A stretch of DNA of 18,699 bases from Clostridia bacterium (GCA_900768805.1 CAAGEF010000079.1:1-18699); one strand, 5' to 3'. Counted from the first letter of the stretch, positions 8,001 through 14,702 are shown. Numbers and translations are program-made. Notes: generated by a model from the sequence alone, not told the origin.

Positions 8001-10738
8001 TTATGGATAATTGTTCTGTTGAAGGTAGTGATACAGCCAAAACAGTAATTTATGGTAGAGGAAGAAATGTTGCAGGTTTAATTGCGTTTGTATTACAAGA
8101 TGGTGGAAATTATTCTTCTCCTATTCCTACAAAAATTACAAATTCTTATGTAAAAAATGTAATTTTAGAATCAGAGGGAGGAAATTTCTCATCATATAGT
8201 ACTTGCGATATAGTATCTGGTTTAATGGGTCAATCTGGTGGAACTGTAGATATGGAAAATTGTATGGTAGAAAATGCTGATATTGAAGGAATTGTAGCAA
8301 ATGCTACTGGTGCATTAGGAAATGTTAGTTCTTCTTCTAAGTCTTTAACATTTAAAGATATTCTTATAAAAAATACAAAAATAAAAAATACAATGACATA
8401 TGATAGAGGAAATTCTAATTCTTCAGCTGCTGGTCTTTTAGGATATATTAATCAAAACTCTAATTATATAAATTGTAGGGTTGAAAATTGTGATATAACT
8501 GGTTCTGGTGGTGTTACTGCAGGTTTAGTGGCTTGTATGGGAAACGGTGGAAACTTTACAGATTGTTCTGTAAAAGACACAAATGTAACAAAAATACCAG
8601 GTGGTAATACTAGAAGAGGAACAACAAGTATTGGTGGTATGATAGCAGCTTCAAATGGTTGGTCTGACACATCAAAATTAAATGTTACTGGTTCAACAGT
8701 AGAAAATGTAAAAATCTCAGGAGATACATATTCTCTTGGTGGAATTTGTGGTTATGCAGGAGTATTAGGTGAATTATCAAATAATATAGTAAAAGATGTA
8801 ACTATATCAGGAACTAGTGAAATTAATATGAGTTCAAATGGAAGTATAGGTGGAGTAATTGGTGATGGAGCAAGTTATAATGGAACTATTGCTAGTGTAA
8901 GTAATTGTGATGTAACCAATTTAATTGCCGAATCTGGAAGTAATCATATTGGTGGTATATTCGGAACGGTTAAGTCTGAAATGATACTTCAAGGTTGCGA
9001 TGTAGATAATATGAATATAAAATATAAAAATGAAATAGGAGTACAAGTACAAGGTTCAAATTATTATTATAGAAATCTAGGTGGATTAATTGGTACAGTA
9101 GTATATATAGGAAAAACTGTAGATGGAAGTACAGTACCAGCATATACTAATATAAAGGATTGTACAGTAAAAAATTCAAACTTAACAGCTGATTTAGGAG
9201 TTAATCCAAATTCAAGTATAGGTTCATTTGTAGGTTGGGGAGCTCCAGTTCAATTATCAAATTGTGATGCTATAAATAATAATTTAACAAATAATACACC
9301 AATAGGAATGGCTGGTGGAGCAATAGGTTCTGGACAATCTTCAAGAAATTATAATAGTTCAACATCTAGTTATGTAGAATCTTATGTTTTAATTCCAGTA
9401 GATGATGTAACAGTACAAGATTGTACAATTACAGCAGAAGGTGCTGTAGGTGGAATTATGGGATATGGTGTAGCAAAAGTATCAAATTCAGCTGTAAATA
9501 AATGTACAATAGAAGATAAATATGTAAATGCTAATGGAGCTGGTGGTGTAATTGGTATGTCTTTATCAGTAGCTGATGGAGCAATAACAAACACATCAGT
9601 AACAGATTCTACAATTAAAGGAAAAGATTATGCAGGTGGAATTTTAGGATTTACATCTGGAAAAATAGACCAATGTACAGTAACAAATACTGAGGTAACA
9701 AGTGAAAGTACAAATAATGGAGCTGGTGGTATTGTTGGTATGATTTATGATCCATCAAGTCTAATATCAAATTCAACAGTATCAGGTTCTAATATAACAG
9801 GAGTTCACTATACTGGTGGTATAGCAGGATTTGCAGAAGGAGATTTAACAAATAATAAAGTAATAGGTGATTCAATAATTAGAGTAACAGGAGCAAGTAA
9901 TTCTGTTGGTGGAATTGTTGGAATGGCAACAAATGCAAGTTCAGAAATAACAAATTGTGATACAGAAAATATAGAAGTATATGGTGTAAATGGTTATACA
10001 GGAGGTATAGCAGGATTTGCTAATAATACAATTTCAGGTTGTGATGTAAATCACGCAGTAATAATGGCAACAGGAGAAACAGCTAGAGGTTTAGGTGGTA
10101 TAGTAGGTCATGGTTCAACAGAAACAGGAACTACAACTGTAATTAACTCATCTAGCATAGCAAATGCAACATTACAAGGTAAAGATGATGTAGGAAAAGT
10201 AGCAGGTGCTGGTGTAGCAGATATAACAGGATGTACAGTAGATGAAGATACAGTGGTTATAACAACACCACTAATGATGATGACAATGTCTGCTCCTAAT
10301 GAACAAGAAATTATTGAAGAAATAATAGAAGGTTCAGAAAATATAGAAGCTTCAGAAGATGAAGAAATTATAGAAAACTCTAGTGATTTAGAAAATACAA
10401 AAGAAGATAGCAAATCTGAAGTAGAAGAAATAGATAATACAATTAAAAAAGAAGAAAATACAGAAATAGAAAAAGATAATACAACAATAGAAGAAGATAG
10501 TAAAACAGAAGAAAAAAATACTGAAAATACTACTTCAGAAAATATAGAAGATACTACTAAACAAGAAGAGGCTTTAGAACCAAAAGAAGACGAAATTATT
10601 GAAGAAGTTGAAGAAGCACCAAATCCTGAGGATGATAATTCTAAAAAAGCAGAAGAAACTAATACAGAAGAAGCAATAATTTCAGATGAACAAAAAGTTC
10701 CAGAAGAAACTAATACAATAGAAACAAGTAGTATGTAA
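2093..10738 (+). CDS. Giant secreted surface protein: BspA-type LRRs, SpaA-like domains, GLUG-repeat solenoid
   Basis: A 2,881-aa protein. Residues 1-28 form a signal peptide (hydrophobic core 8-22, likely cleavage VKA|A). Residues about 76-640 are BspA-like leucine-rich repeats of roughly 23 aa (pattern IPxSVTxIGxxAFxNCxxL). About 757-945 is an Ig-like/DUF11-type domain, and 959-1047 a SpaA-like domain (LAPEGYKLTE). A GLUG-type cap (NDIDLDG, FDGNGHSIKNL) follows at 1077-1142. GLUG repeats (GGIxG...NCxVxNC) run from 1197 to about 2723, interrupted at about 1301-1441 by another SpaA-like domain. Residues 2735-2881 are a Glu/Ser/Thr-rich acidic tail without LPXTG or membrane segment. AAGGAGGTGA (2079-2088) precedes ATG 2093, and the single-base TAATG overlap implies translational coupling to the anchored upstream protein. 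BspA and GLUG proteins are typically adhesins; binding to host or bacterial surfaces is inference. Confidence 0.9.
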   Translation: MKIKFKHLLYIGILTILALLFLPNEVKAATWKDTETGITWYYDVSSGNAANVYVNSYTTLPETLVIPDKINDTYPVISIRGYSTNILRSSSNNTVKTVVLPESLQTINTYTFYNFQALTSIVIPDSVTNIDQYAFYNCTSLTSIVLPNSLTNINQYAFYNCTSLPSIVIPNNVTNIGMQAFYNCTSLTELTVPATVSYYTYTSSNSTYRSRAAFAGCSKINKITITPGTTGIMTDLVNYHSSRVYYLPWRTTGTQFDLIIEEGVKEISNYQFSSSSYMKTLDMPDTITKIGDSAFSNCSQIANTDFELPNSLTTIGVNAFYYCSKLTNDNFKLPTSLTTLGKNAFYNCYGLKGEFEIPSQITEILDGTFYNTSFTKVTLPDTVTKIGANAFQRCSKLTEINMGDGIVSIGNYAFESCPSLTGDLKLPDSLTTIGNYAFQNCTGFNGKLTIGASLSSIGSNAFYGCTGFKEAEIKSGITTKVNDSMFANFSNLEKVTLGDSITEIGNYSFQNCRALKNIPLNDNITKIGNGAFYGCKGITTLNLTNNVTTIGDNAFENCTGLTGDMTIPNTVTSLGGSAFYGCSGINGNVTLGTGLTTIKKFTFYGCPNIAKLIIPNNVKTVDKFSLWGLSDAYYLGEEDEVDFSPSAGGGNDIFVHYKNCTHKLTIDVPEGYEIINKETNEVITTNNFNCETALKLAVRMKTGYTMDNELSVVVSRQGKYKNNENIEEKFKISEFSEYNISSLNRDYTISIRDANVITDLVLRNYIYQVNYENLETSRIPNAENESGIISYKHTKVPVKVNTGDLITLKVRVYNEGDKAGIVNEITEYLPEGLVLANSETNKKYGWIEGENGKVSTRYFENKPISAYSGNGRVGYEEISLICKVTSLGIPNANLRLVVIGEISEGGTKDSDSTYGQITSRVDSEYKNGEAYGSTSDSYVRSDDDDTDFENVVIEPSMPVEYTIKVTKIDSETDQLLSGAVFNLKDAQGNIVSTATTDETGVLSFGLITSYGEGTDIYYIEEALAPEGYKLTERETIEVNVTKTIIDETLGTYSLKVLCQTLNYSTDITRYDYNPIATPEHLAKIGSGEWIEYDGFKYQFTETANYRLVNDIDLDGIAWTPINKEIKGIFDGNGHSIKNLTIVSDELYTYSEVGLFRSFSGIVEGLNLENVYISVPGMVIPNEATGVTLDTITGYTCVGGFAGFMERGTVKSCSISGEIQTGCSNVGGFVGHSSENNIIKFQNCTNSAKINAITSPRHNTEYNIGGMIGCAIGSLSLNDCLNEGEITGESGNVGGLVGFVNSTGYEDYSIQAEYSEDDKTIGLVIGNTRATGKYDIILENRDVETLGFIVGAKYSVFDSKLNKISGYEEIQLERGKLRVASVDIDYVGTDTYYIKEQTPAPGYSKLGSYVKLVVSRTWNAEKERFDIEVNADNILDTKIDEEPKEDNTYKPLESTTEEVFAGITEQPIGFFNDKVAIVDCTNKGNITGYMDVAGILGTAYCNVQMNRCSNIGEISATGYGKAGGMIAEVRKQNADTMVDIQNCTNEGSVLSVGSTGSSSGIIAHSYANIKLLNCLNKGEITAGSSSSASGMIADLGGIAEIRECTNEGNLITFTNNSWSDVNCVAGGMVGKNQIQTSYGNLLDKAETSIYIYDCVNTGNVKSACHLGGLVGLTTGTNLVVQNSINKDNEITGVSSDKGGIAGYTSVNNIDIKNCIVKNTKMSHSKAGTYGFTGGIVGNVSAYGNYTTYNKIVNISNCDVLDCIIDSTDKEPAGILGGGHINSSGGSYENSITIKDCNVERCSINNREATSTYAGASGIMAVVYDAGDILISNCNVKDCQINVYMMDGRGGGDTNVGGIAAMYHDTTDLQISDCMVENCDLYNSAPSDGCSNTGGIIAAYKSKNTVKLTNCDVTNCELKNLSGNLGGTVGYAYATTEMKDCNNKGLLLFSTSTTSSNSNTSGMMASSYYPVIMDNCSVEGSDTAKTVIYGRGRNVAGLIAFVLQDGGNYSSPIPTKITNSYVKNVILESEGGNFSSYSTCDIVSGLMGQSGGTVDMENCMVENADIEGIVANATGALGNVSSSSKSLTFKDILIKNTKIKNTMTYDRGNSNSSAAGLLGYINQNSNYINCRVENCDITGSGGVTAGLVACMGNGGNFTDCSVKDTNVTKIPGGNTRRGTTSIGGMIAASNGWSDTSKLNVTGSTVENVKISGDTYSLGGICGYAGVLGELSNNIVKDVTISGTSEINMSSNGSIGGVIGDGASYNGTIASVSNCDVTNLIAESGSNHIGGIFGTVKSEMILQGCDVDNMNIKYKNEIGVQVQGSNYYYRNLGGLIGTVVYIGKTVDGSTVPAYTNIKDCTVKNSNLTADLGVNPNSSIGSFVGWGAPVQLSNCDAINNNLTNNTPIGMAGGAIGSGQSSRNYNSSTSSYVESYVLIPVDDVTVQDCTITAEGAVGGIMGYGVAKVSNSAVNKCTIEDKYVNANGAGGVIGMSLSVADGAITNTSVTDSTIKGKDYAGGILGFTSGKIDQCTVTNTEVTSESTNNGAGGIVGMIYDPSSLISNSTVSGSNITGVHYTGGIAGFAEGDLTNNKVIGDSIIRVTGASNSVGGIVGMATNASSEITNCDTENIEVYGVNGYTGGIAGFANNTISGCDVNHAVIMATGETARGLGGIVGHGSTETGTTTVINSSSIANATLQGKDDVGKVAGAGVADITGCTVDEDTVVITTPLMMMTMSAPNEQEIIEEIIEGSENIEASEDEEIIENSSDLENTKEDSKSEVEEIDNTIKKEENTEIEKDNTTIEEDSKTEEKNTENTTSENIEDTTKQEEALEPKEDEIIEEVEEAPNPEDDNSKKAEETNTEEAIISDEQKVPEETNTIETSSM
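2447..2653 (+). repeat. Three tandem 69-bp near-identical LRR units
   Basis: Units begin at 2447, 2516 and 2585. Each encodes 23 residues of the form TSIVIPDSVTNIxxxAFYNC followed by TSL. The DNA is nearly identical between units, unlike the more diverged LRR copies after 2900. This suggests recent duplication or gene conversion in this part of the array. Confidence 0.85.
5681..10262 (+). repeat. GLUG-type protein repeat array, about 39 units
   Basis: By eye I count about 39 units that start with GG(I/L/M/V)xG or a variant (SGMMA, AGILG), followed by 10-25 variable residues and then xC(D/T/N)VxNxxI. Unit length is mostly 30-45 residues. The block is interrupted once, at about 5993-6415, by a SpaA-like insertion. 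The units are diverged at DNA level, so this is an old array. The count is manual and could be off by a few. Confidence 0.85.
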
Positions 10739-10750
10739 AATATAATTGTA

Positions 10751-10795
10751 AAAAAAGAAGAAGTCCAATAAATAAATTGGGCTTTTTCTTTTTAA
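10751..10795 (+). terminator. Terminator of the surface operon
   Basis: The stem AGTCCAAT (10762-10769) with ATTGGGCT (10776-10783), including one T-G pair, has a 6-nt loop and is extended by an A/G-rich arm against a T-rich arm. It ends in TTTTTCTTTTT, 12 bp after the stop codon. Confidence 0.85.
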
Positions 10796-10835
10796 TATAA
10801 AGTTTTAATGTTATTTAGCAATTCTATAAAACATA

Positions 10836-10863
10836 TTGACAATTTTTTTAAAAATGTTAAAAT
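10836..10863 (+). promoter_or_regulatory. Strong predicted promoter (extended -10) of the small Cys protein
   Basis: A perfect TTGACA (10836-10841), 16 bp, then TAAAAT (10858-10863) preceded by TG at 10855-10856 (TGTTAAAAT, an extended -10). Transcription would start near 10870, leaving a leader of about 40 nt before ATG 10910. Confidence 0.75.
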
Positions 10864-10909
10864 AAAAATATAGACATTTGATAGAGTTTCTAAGAGGAGG
10901 GGGTTTTCT

Positions 10910-11128
10910 ATGGAAAAATTTTTGATGAAATGTCCTGTTTGCGGTTTAGTTTTTGAAGCTACTTCAGAAGATATTCAGAAGGCTGGTTTTAATGGAGATC
11001 GGTATGTGCCTTGCCCAACAAGATATAGTGACGAAGATATAGCAATGGGAATTTCAAGGAAAAGATACTGTACTGGATATCCCGAATATCCAACCTGCAG
11101 ATTACCTCTTGAAGAAAAGAAGTCTTAA
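10910..11128 (+). CDS. Small cysteine-containing (zinc-ribbon-like) protein, function unknown
   Basis: A 72-aa, probably cytoplasmic protein with no signal or membrane segment. It begins MEKFLMKCPVCGLVFEA, with a CPVC knuckle at C8/C11 and further cysteines at C35, C54 and C63. This could form a zinc site, but the spacing is not a ribbon I can name. The rest is charged and Tyr-rich. Gene status is well supported: GAGGAGG (10894-10900) is nine bases before the ATG, an extended -10 promoter lies upstream, and its own hairpins follow. It is monocistronic, between two unrelated operons. The last codons lie inside a perfect hairpin. I do not recognise the family; metal binding is inference from the cysteines. 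Confidence 0.85.
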   Translation: MEKFLMKCPVCGLVFEATSEDIQKAGFNGDRYVPCPTRYSDEDIAMGISRKRYCTGYPEYPTCRLPLEEKKS

Positions 11129-11141
11129 AAATTAAGACTTC
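11119..11141 (+). promoter_or_regulatory. Perfect hairpin overlapping the stop codon of the small Cys protein
   Basis: GAAGTCTTAA (11119-11128) pairs perfectly with TTAAGACTTC (11132-11141) around an AAA loop. The stop codon (11126-11128) is in the 5' arm. No T tract follows, so alone it is not a terminator; it directly precedes one. It may protect the mRNA 3' end or form only after ribosomes leave. Confidence 0.6.
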
Positions 11142-11185
11142 AGAGTGTTGACAAAGTAAAAATTTGTCAGCACTCTTTATTTTTG
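11142..11185 (+). terminator. Terminator after the small Cys protein
   Basis: The 14-bp stem AGAGTGTTGACAAA (11142-11155) with TTTGTCAGCACTCT (11163-11176), one T-G pair, has a 7-nt loop and is followed by TTATTTTTG. It abuts the preceding hairpin with no spacer. Confidence 0.9.
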
Positions 11186-11251
11186 TATAAAGTTATTGGT
11201 AGTGCATTATATACAATTTTCAAATAATAAATATTTTCTTAGACTAAAAAC

Positions 11252-11280
11252 TTTACAATAAATTTTATCTAGTATATAAT
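11252..11280 (+). promoter_or_regulatory. Predicted promoter of the glucan synthase cluster
   Basis: TTTACA (11252-11257) and a perfect TATAAT (11275-11280) are separated by 17 bp. They lie 38 bp upstream of ATG 11319, which has a modest AAGGA site at 11303-11307. Confidence 0.7.
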
Positions 11281-11318
11281 TTTAAATATAAAAATGCGAG
11301 AAAAGGATAAAAATTTTT

Positions 11319-12944
11319 ATGAAACTAAAGAATATTTTAAAAGTACTAATCTATAGTATAACAATGGTATGTACAATTGCTTATATATGCTATAGAATAA
11401 CCTTTACAATTCCAACTAAATTAGGAATATTAACACTTATAATATCATTATTTATCTTATTTATAGAAATATGGGAAGCTTTTGATTTTTTCATATATTT
11501 TTTAAATACCTTAACCTCATCTAGAAAATCTCCAAAAGTTCCAGATATTAGTGATATAAAAGATTTCCCAGATATCGATGTGCTTATTGCTACATATAAT
11601 GAAAGTTCTGAATTATTAATTCAAACAATTACGGCATGTAAAAATATGAATTATCCAGATAAGAATAAAGTACATATATATTTATGTGATGATGGAAATA
11701 GATTAGAAATAAAAGAACTTGCTAAAAAGATGGAAATTAATTATTTAACAAGAAGCACTAATAAAAATTCAAAAGCAGGAAATTATAATCATGCTCTTAA
11801 ACATTTATCATCACCTTATATTGCTACATTTGATGCAGATATGTGTCCTGGAGAGAATTTCTTATTAACAACATTACCATTCTTTTTAAAAAGTAAAGAA
11901 AAAATTGGCTTTGTTCAATTACCACAAAGCTTCAAGAATCCTGACATATATCAATATAGATTTAATTTAGAAAATCAAATTCCTTTTGAACAAGAATATT
12001 TCTATCATAATTTGCAAATAGCTAAAAATTCTATAAATGCACCTGTATATTGTGGAACTAATACTTTAATTTCAAGAGAAGCTCTTGATGCAACAAATGG
12101 TTTTGCAACAGGAACTATTTCAGAAGATATTGCAACAGGAATGCTTATACAATCAAAAGGATATAAATGTTTAGCAATAGATAATATAGAAGCATATGGT
12201 ACATCAGTAAATGATTATGAAGGTTTTATAAAACAACGTTCTAGATGGGCTAGGGGTTGTGTTCAAATGCTTAAAAAGTATAAAATTTTAGGTATTAAAG
12301 GCTTATCTATAAGACAAAAATTAGAATATTTAGCTTGCGTATCATATTGGTTTTTTGGATTTAGAAGATTAGTATATCTTATAACACCTTTATTATTTAG
12401 TATTTTAGGAATTATAATCATAGATTGTGATTTTAAAACATTTTTACTAATGTGGCTTCCACAATATATTTTAAAAAGATTAGTTCTAGATAAATTAGAA
12501 GGAAATAAACGTTCATCAACATGGACAAAAATTTATGAAACAATTTTAGCCCCAAGTTTAGGTACTAGTGTTGTAAAAGAATATTTAGGTTCAAATAATA
12601 CAAAATTTGAAGTAACTCCAAAGGTAGAATTAAAAGCCGGAATGAGTAAAACAAATGCTAAAGGGTTAAGATGGCATTTAGTATTACTTGCATTAAATAT
12701 AATAGGATTTATATTATGTTTATTCAAATTTGAGCCAGAATTTTATTATAATTATATTTTATCTTTTGTTTGGACAATTTCTAATATATTTTATTTAACT
12801 ATAGCAGTTATTTTTGATACTAAAACAGCTGTTAGAGAATATGAGGGATTTGTTCCAAATAAAATTAAAAAATATTCTAAAAAAGCTTTGATATTATTAT
12901 TTTTTAATAGAAGAGGTAAAAAATCTTGGAAAAAAGAAATATAG
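11319..12944 (+). CDS. Processive glycosyltransferase family 2, cellulose-synthase (BcsA)-like, no PilZ domain
   Basis: A 541-aa membrane glycosyltransferase. Membrane segments lie at about 8-58, followed by a cytosolic GT2 domain with the hallmarks of cellulose/hyaluronan-type synthases: CDDG (D124/D125), SKAGNYNHAL (151-160), DAD (172-174), the acid motif SED (268-270, in place of TED) and QRSRW (306-310). After further membrane segments (about 337-388) comes TKFEVTPK (428-435), matching the FxVTxK gating loop of BcsA, then two final membrane segments (about 451-500). BcsA proteins use UDP-glucose and extrude beta-1,4-glucan through the membrane. The substrate here is inferred from these motifs and the GH5 gene next door. 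It is shorter than classical BcsA and the C-terminus has no PilZ domain, so direct c-di-GMP control by this subunit is not expected. No BcsB-like gene is in the window. First gene of a cluster whose reading frame overlaps the next by 19 bp. Confidence 0.88.
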   Translation: MKLKNILKVLIYSITMVCTIAYICYRITFTIPTKLGILTLIISLFILFIEIWEAFDFFIYFLNTLTSSRKSPKVPDISDIKDFPDIDVLIATYNESSELLIQTITACKNMNYPDKNKVHIYLCDDGNRLEIKELAKKMEINYLTRSTNKNSKAGNYNHALKHLSSPYIATFDADMCPGENFLLTTLPFFLKSKEKIGFVQLPQSFKNPDIYQYRFNLENQIPFEQEYFYHNLQIAKNSINAPVYCGTNTLISREALDATNGFATGTISEDIATGMLIQSKGYKCLAIDNIEAYGTSVNDYEGFIKQRSRWARGCVQMLKKYKILGIKGLSIRQKLEYLACVSYWFFGFRRLVYLITPLLFSILGIIIIDCDFKTFLLMWLPQYILKRLVLDKLEGNKRSSTWTKIYETILAPSLGTSVVKEYLGSNNTKFEVTPKVELKAGMSKTNAKGLRWHLVLLALNIIGFILCLFKFEPEFYYNYILSFVWTISNIFYLTIAVIFDTKTAVREYEGFVPNKIKKYSKKALILLFFNRRGKKSWKKEI

Positions 12945-13921
12945 TTATGGCCATTGCAATAGTTATTTTAATAACTATTGCATTTATTATAAGTAAAAAT
13001 TATAGTAAACAAAATTCTTATGAAGTTCAAACTGAAGATGTTAAGTTCTTAAAAATTGATGCTGGAAATATAAAAACAGAAACTAATGAACAGGTATTAT
13101 TAAAAGGTATAAGTTCACATGGATTACAATGGTATTCTGATTTATTAACAGAAAATGCACTTAAATATTTAAGAAAAGAATTTGATATAAATACTTTTAG
13201 AATTGCAATCTATGTAAATAAAGATTTAAATTTAGAGAGTATTAAAGAAAAATTATATCCTATAGTAGATAATTTAATTGAATTAGATTTATATGTTATT
13301 ATAGATTGGCATACTTTAGAAGAAGGTGATCCAAATGTATATACCGAAGAAGCAATTAATTTCTTTTCAGAAGTTTCGAGAAAATATGCAGATATACCTA
13401 ATGTTTTATATGAAATATGTAATGAGCCAAATGGGAATCCAGTAACTTGGGATAATCATATAAAACCATATGCTGAAAAGATAATACCAGTAATAAGAGA
13501 AAATTCATCAAAATCAATAATTATAGTAGGAACACCTGATTATTGTAAAAAAGTAAATAAACCTGCTGATAACCCTTTGAATTATGAAAATATAGTATAT
13601 TCTGCACATTTTTATGCTGGGAAGCATGGGAAAGACCTTAAAGATAATATAGAATATGCGCTTCAAAAAGGAATCGCAGTTTTAGTTACAGAATGGGGAA
13701 CAACTGATGAAAGTGGAACTGGAAAAATATACGAAGAGCTATCTAAAGAATGGATTGAATTTTTAAATAAAAGAAATATAGGATATATAAATTGGTCTTT
13801 TTGCAATAAAAATGAAGGTTCTGCAATATTAAGTGAAAAATATACAAATAAAGAAGAAAAAGTTATCCACAAATATTTAACAGATTCTGGAAAACTTGTT
13901 AGAGAAATTTATAATAAATAA
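12926..13921 (+). CDS. Membrane-anchored glycoside hydrolase family 5 (endoglucanase-like)
   Basis: A 331-aa GH5 enzyme expected to cut beta-1,4-glucans outside the membrane. Residues 6-23 form an uncleaved signal anchor. The TIM-barrel motifs are intact: FRIAIY with R92, DWH with H129, CNEP with acid/base E167, AHFY with H228, TEWG with nucleophile E256, and W290. The phrases VLYEICNEPNG and TEWGTTDESG resemble subfamily GH5_2. The start given is TTG 12926, which has AAGAGG (12911-12916) at good spacing and overlaps the synthase gene by 19 bp. An ATG at 12947, just after the synthase stop, is the alternative but has no good ribosome site. Cellulose synthases are commonly paired with a glucanase (BcsZ, which is GH8 in proteobacteria), so a role in trimming or releasing the synthase product is likely, by analogy. 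Confidence 0.88.
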   Translation: MEKRNIVMAIAIVILITIAFIISKNYSKQNSYEVQTEDVKFLKIDAGNIKTETNEQVLLKGISSHGLQWYSDLLTENALKYLRKEFDINTFRIAIYVNKDLNLESIKEKLYPIVDNLIELDLYVIIDWHTLEEGDPNVYTEEAINFFSEVSRKYADIPNVLYEICNEPNGNPVTWDNHIKPYAEKIIPVIRENSSKSIIIVGTPDYCKKVNKPADNPLNYENIVYSAHFYAGKHGKDLKDNIEYALQKGIAVLVTEWGTTDESGTGKIYEELSKEWIEFLNKRNIGYINWSFCNKNEGSAILSEKYTNKEEKVIHKYLTDSGKLVREIYNK

Positions 13922-13932
13922 AGGAGAAAATT

Positions 13933-14661
13933 ATGGATTCTAAAATAATATTAGTAACAGGAGCTAGTCGTGGTATAGGTCGCCAAATTGCTAAAACTCT
14001 AGCAGAAAAAGGAAATATAGTAATAGCTAATTATAATAATTCAGAAGATAAAGCTCAACAATTACTTAAAGAAACAGAAAATTTAAATGTGGAAATTTAT
14101 AAGGCTGATGTAAGTAAAAGAGAAGATGTTAAAAATATGGTAGATTATGTTTTAACTAAATATGGAAAAATCGATGTTCTTATAAATAATGCTGGTATTG
14201 ATGAATACAAATTATTTACAGATATAACTGATGAAGATTGGGATAGAATGATGAAAACTAATTTATATTCTGTTTTCTGTACTACTCAAGAAGTTGTAAA
14301 AAGTATGATTCATGAAAAAAATGGATGTATAATAAATATTTCTTCAATATGGGGATTAGTTGGTGGTGCTTTAGAAACTCATTATTCTGCTTCTAAAGCT
14401 GGGATAAATGGTTTAACTAAAGCTCTAGCTAAAGAATTAGGTCCAAGTAATATAAGGGTAAATGCAATAGCTCCTGGAGCTATTGATACAGATATGAATA
14501 AAAATTTAACAAAAGAAGAAGTTAAGTGTTTAGAAGATGAAACTCCATTAGGAAGAATAGGAACACCATTAGATATTGCTAAATGTGTTAATTGGTTAAT
14601 AGAAGATACATTTACAACTGGTCAAATCATTTCGCCAAATGGAGGCTGGATTATAACATAA
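13933..14661 (+). CDS. Short-chain dehydrogenase/reductase, FabG-like
   Basis: A 242-aa cytoplasmic NAD(P)-dependent oxidoreductase of classical SDR length. The cofactor motif TGASRGIG is at 9-16, NNAG at 85-88, the catalytic Ser is at 137/138, and YSASK gives Y151 and K155; PG follows at 181-182. It resembles 3-oxoacyl-ACP reductases (FabG), but this family has many substrates and no other fatty-acid gene is near. AAGGAG (13921-13926) overlaps the GH5 stop and lies six bases before the ATG, so it is the third gene of the glucan cluster. Its link to exopolysaccharide synthesis is unclear. A terminator follows directly. Confidence 0.85.
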   Translation: MDSKIILVTGASRGIGRQIAKTLAEKGNIVIANYNNSEDKAQQLLKETENLNVEIYKADVSKREDVKNMVDYVLTKYGKIDVLINNAGIDEYKLFTDITDEDWDRMMKTNLYSVFCTTQEVVKSMIHEKNGCIINISSIWGLVGGALETHYSASKAGINGLTKALAKELGPSNIRVNAIAPGAIDTDMNKNLTKEEVKCLEDETPLGRIGTPLDIAKCVNWLIEDTFTTGQIISPNGGWIIT

Positions 14662-14702
14662 AAAAGACGGATGAAAACTTTCCAGTTTTCATCCGCCTTT
14701 TT
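14661..14702. terminator. Bidirectional terminator between convergent genes
   Basis: A perfect 12-bp stem, CGGATGAAAACT (14668-14679) with AGTTTTCATCCG (14684-14695), has loop TTCC. An A tract lies on the left and a T tract on the right, so it can end transcription of the dehydrogenase cluster (+) and of the minus-strand carbohydrate-binding gene, whose stop codon is at 14701-14703. Confidence 0.92.

Noticed and set aside
5681..10262. CRISPR or DNA-level satellite array
   Set aside because: Repeats are protein-level (GLUG units) and diverged at DNA level, with variable length and a single open frame throughout.
10108..10413. 101-codon open frame on the minus strand inside the giant gene
   Set aside because: It is the reverse frame of repetitive Glu/Thr/Val-rich coding sequence, with low-complexity Ser/Val/Ile composition and no ribosome site or promoter.
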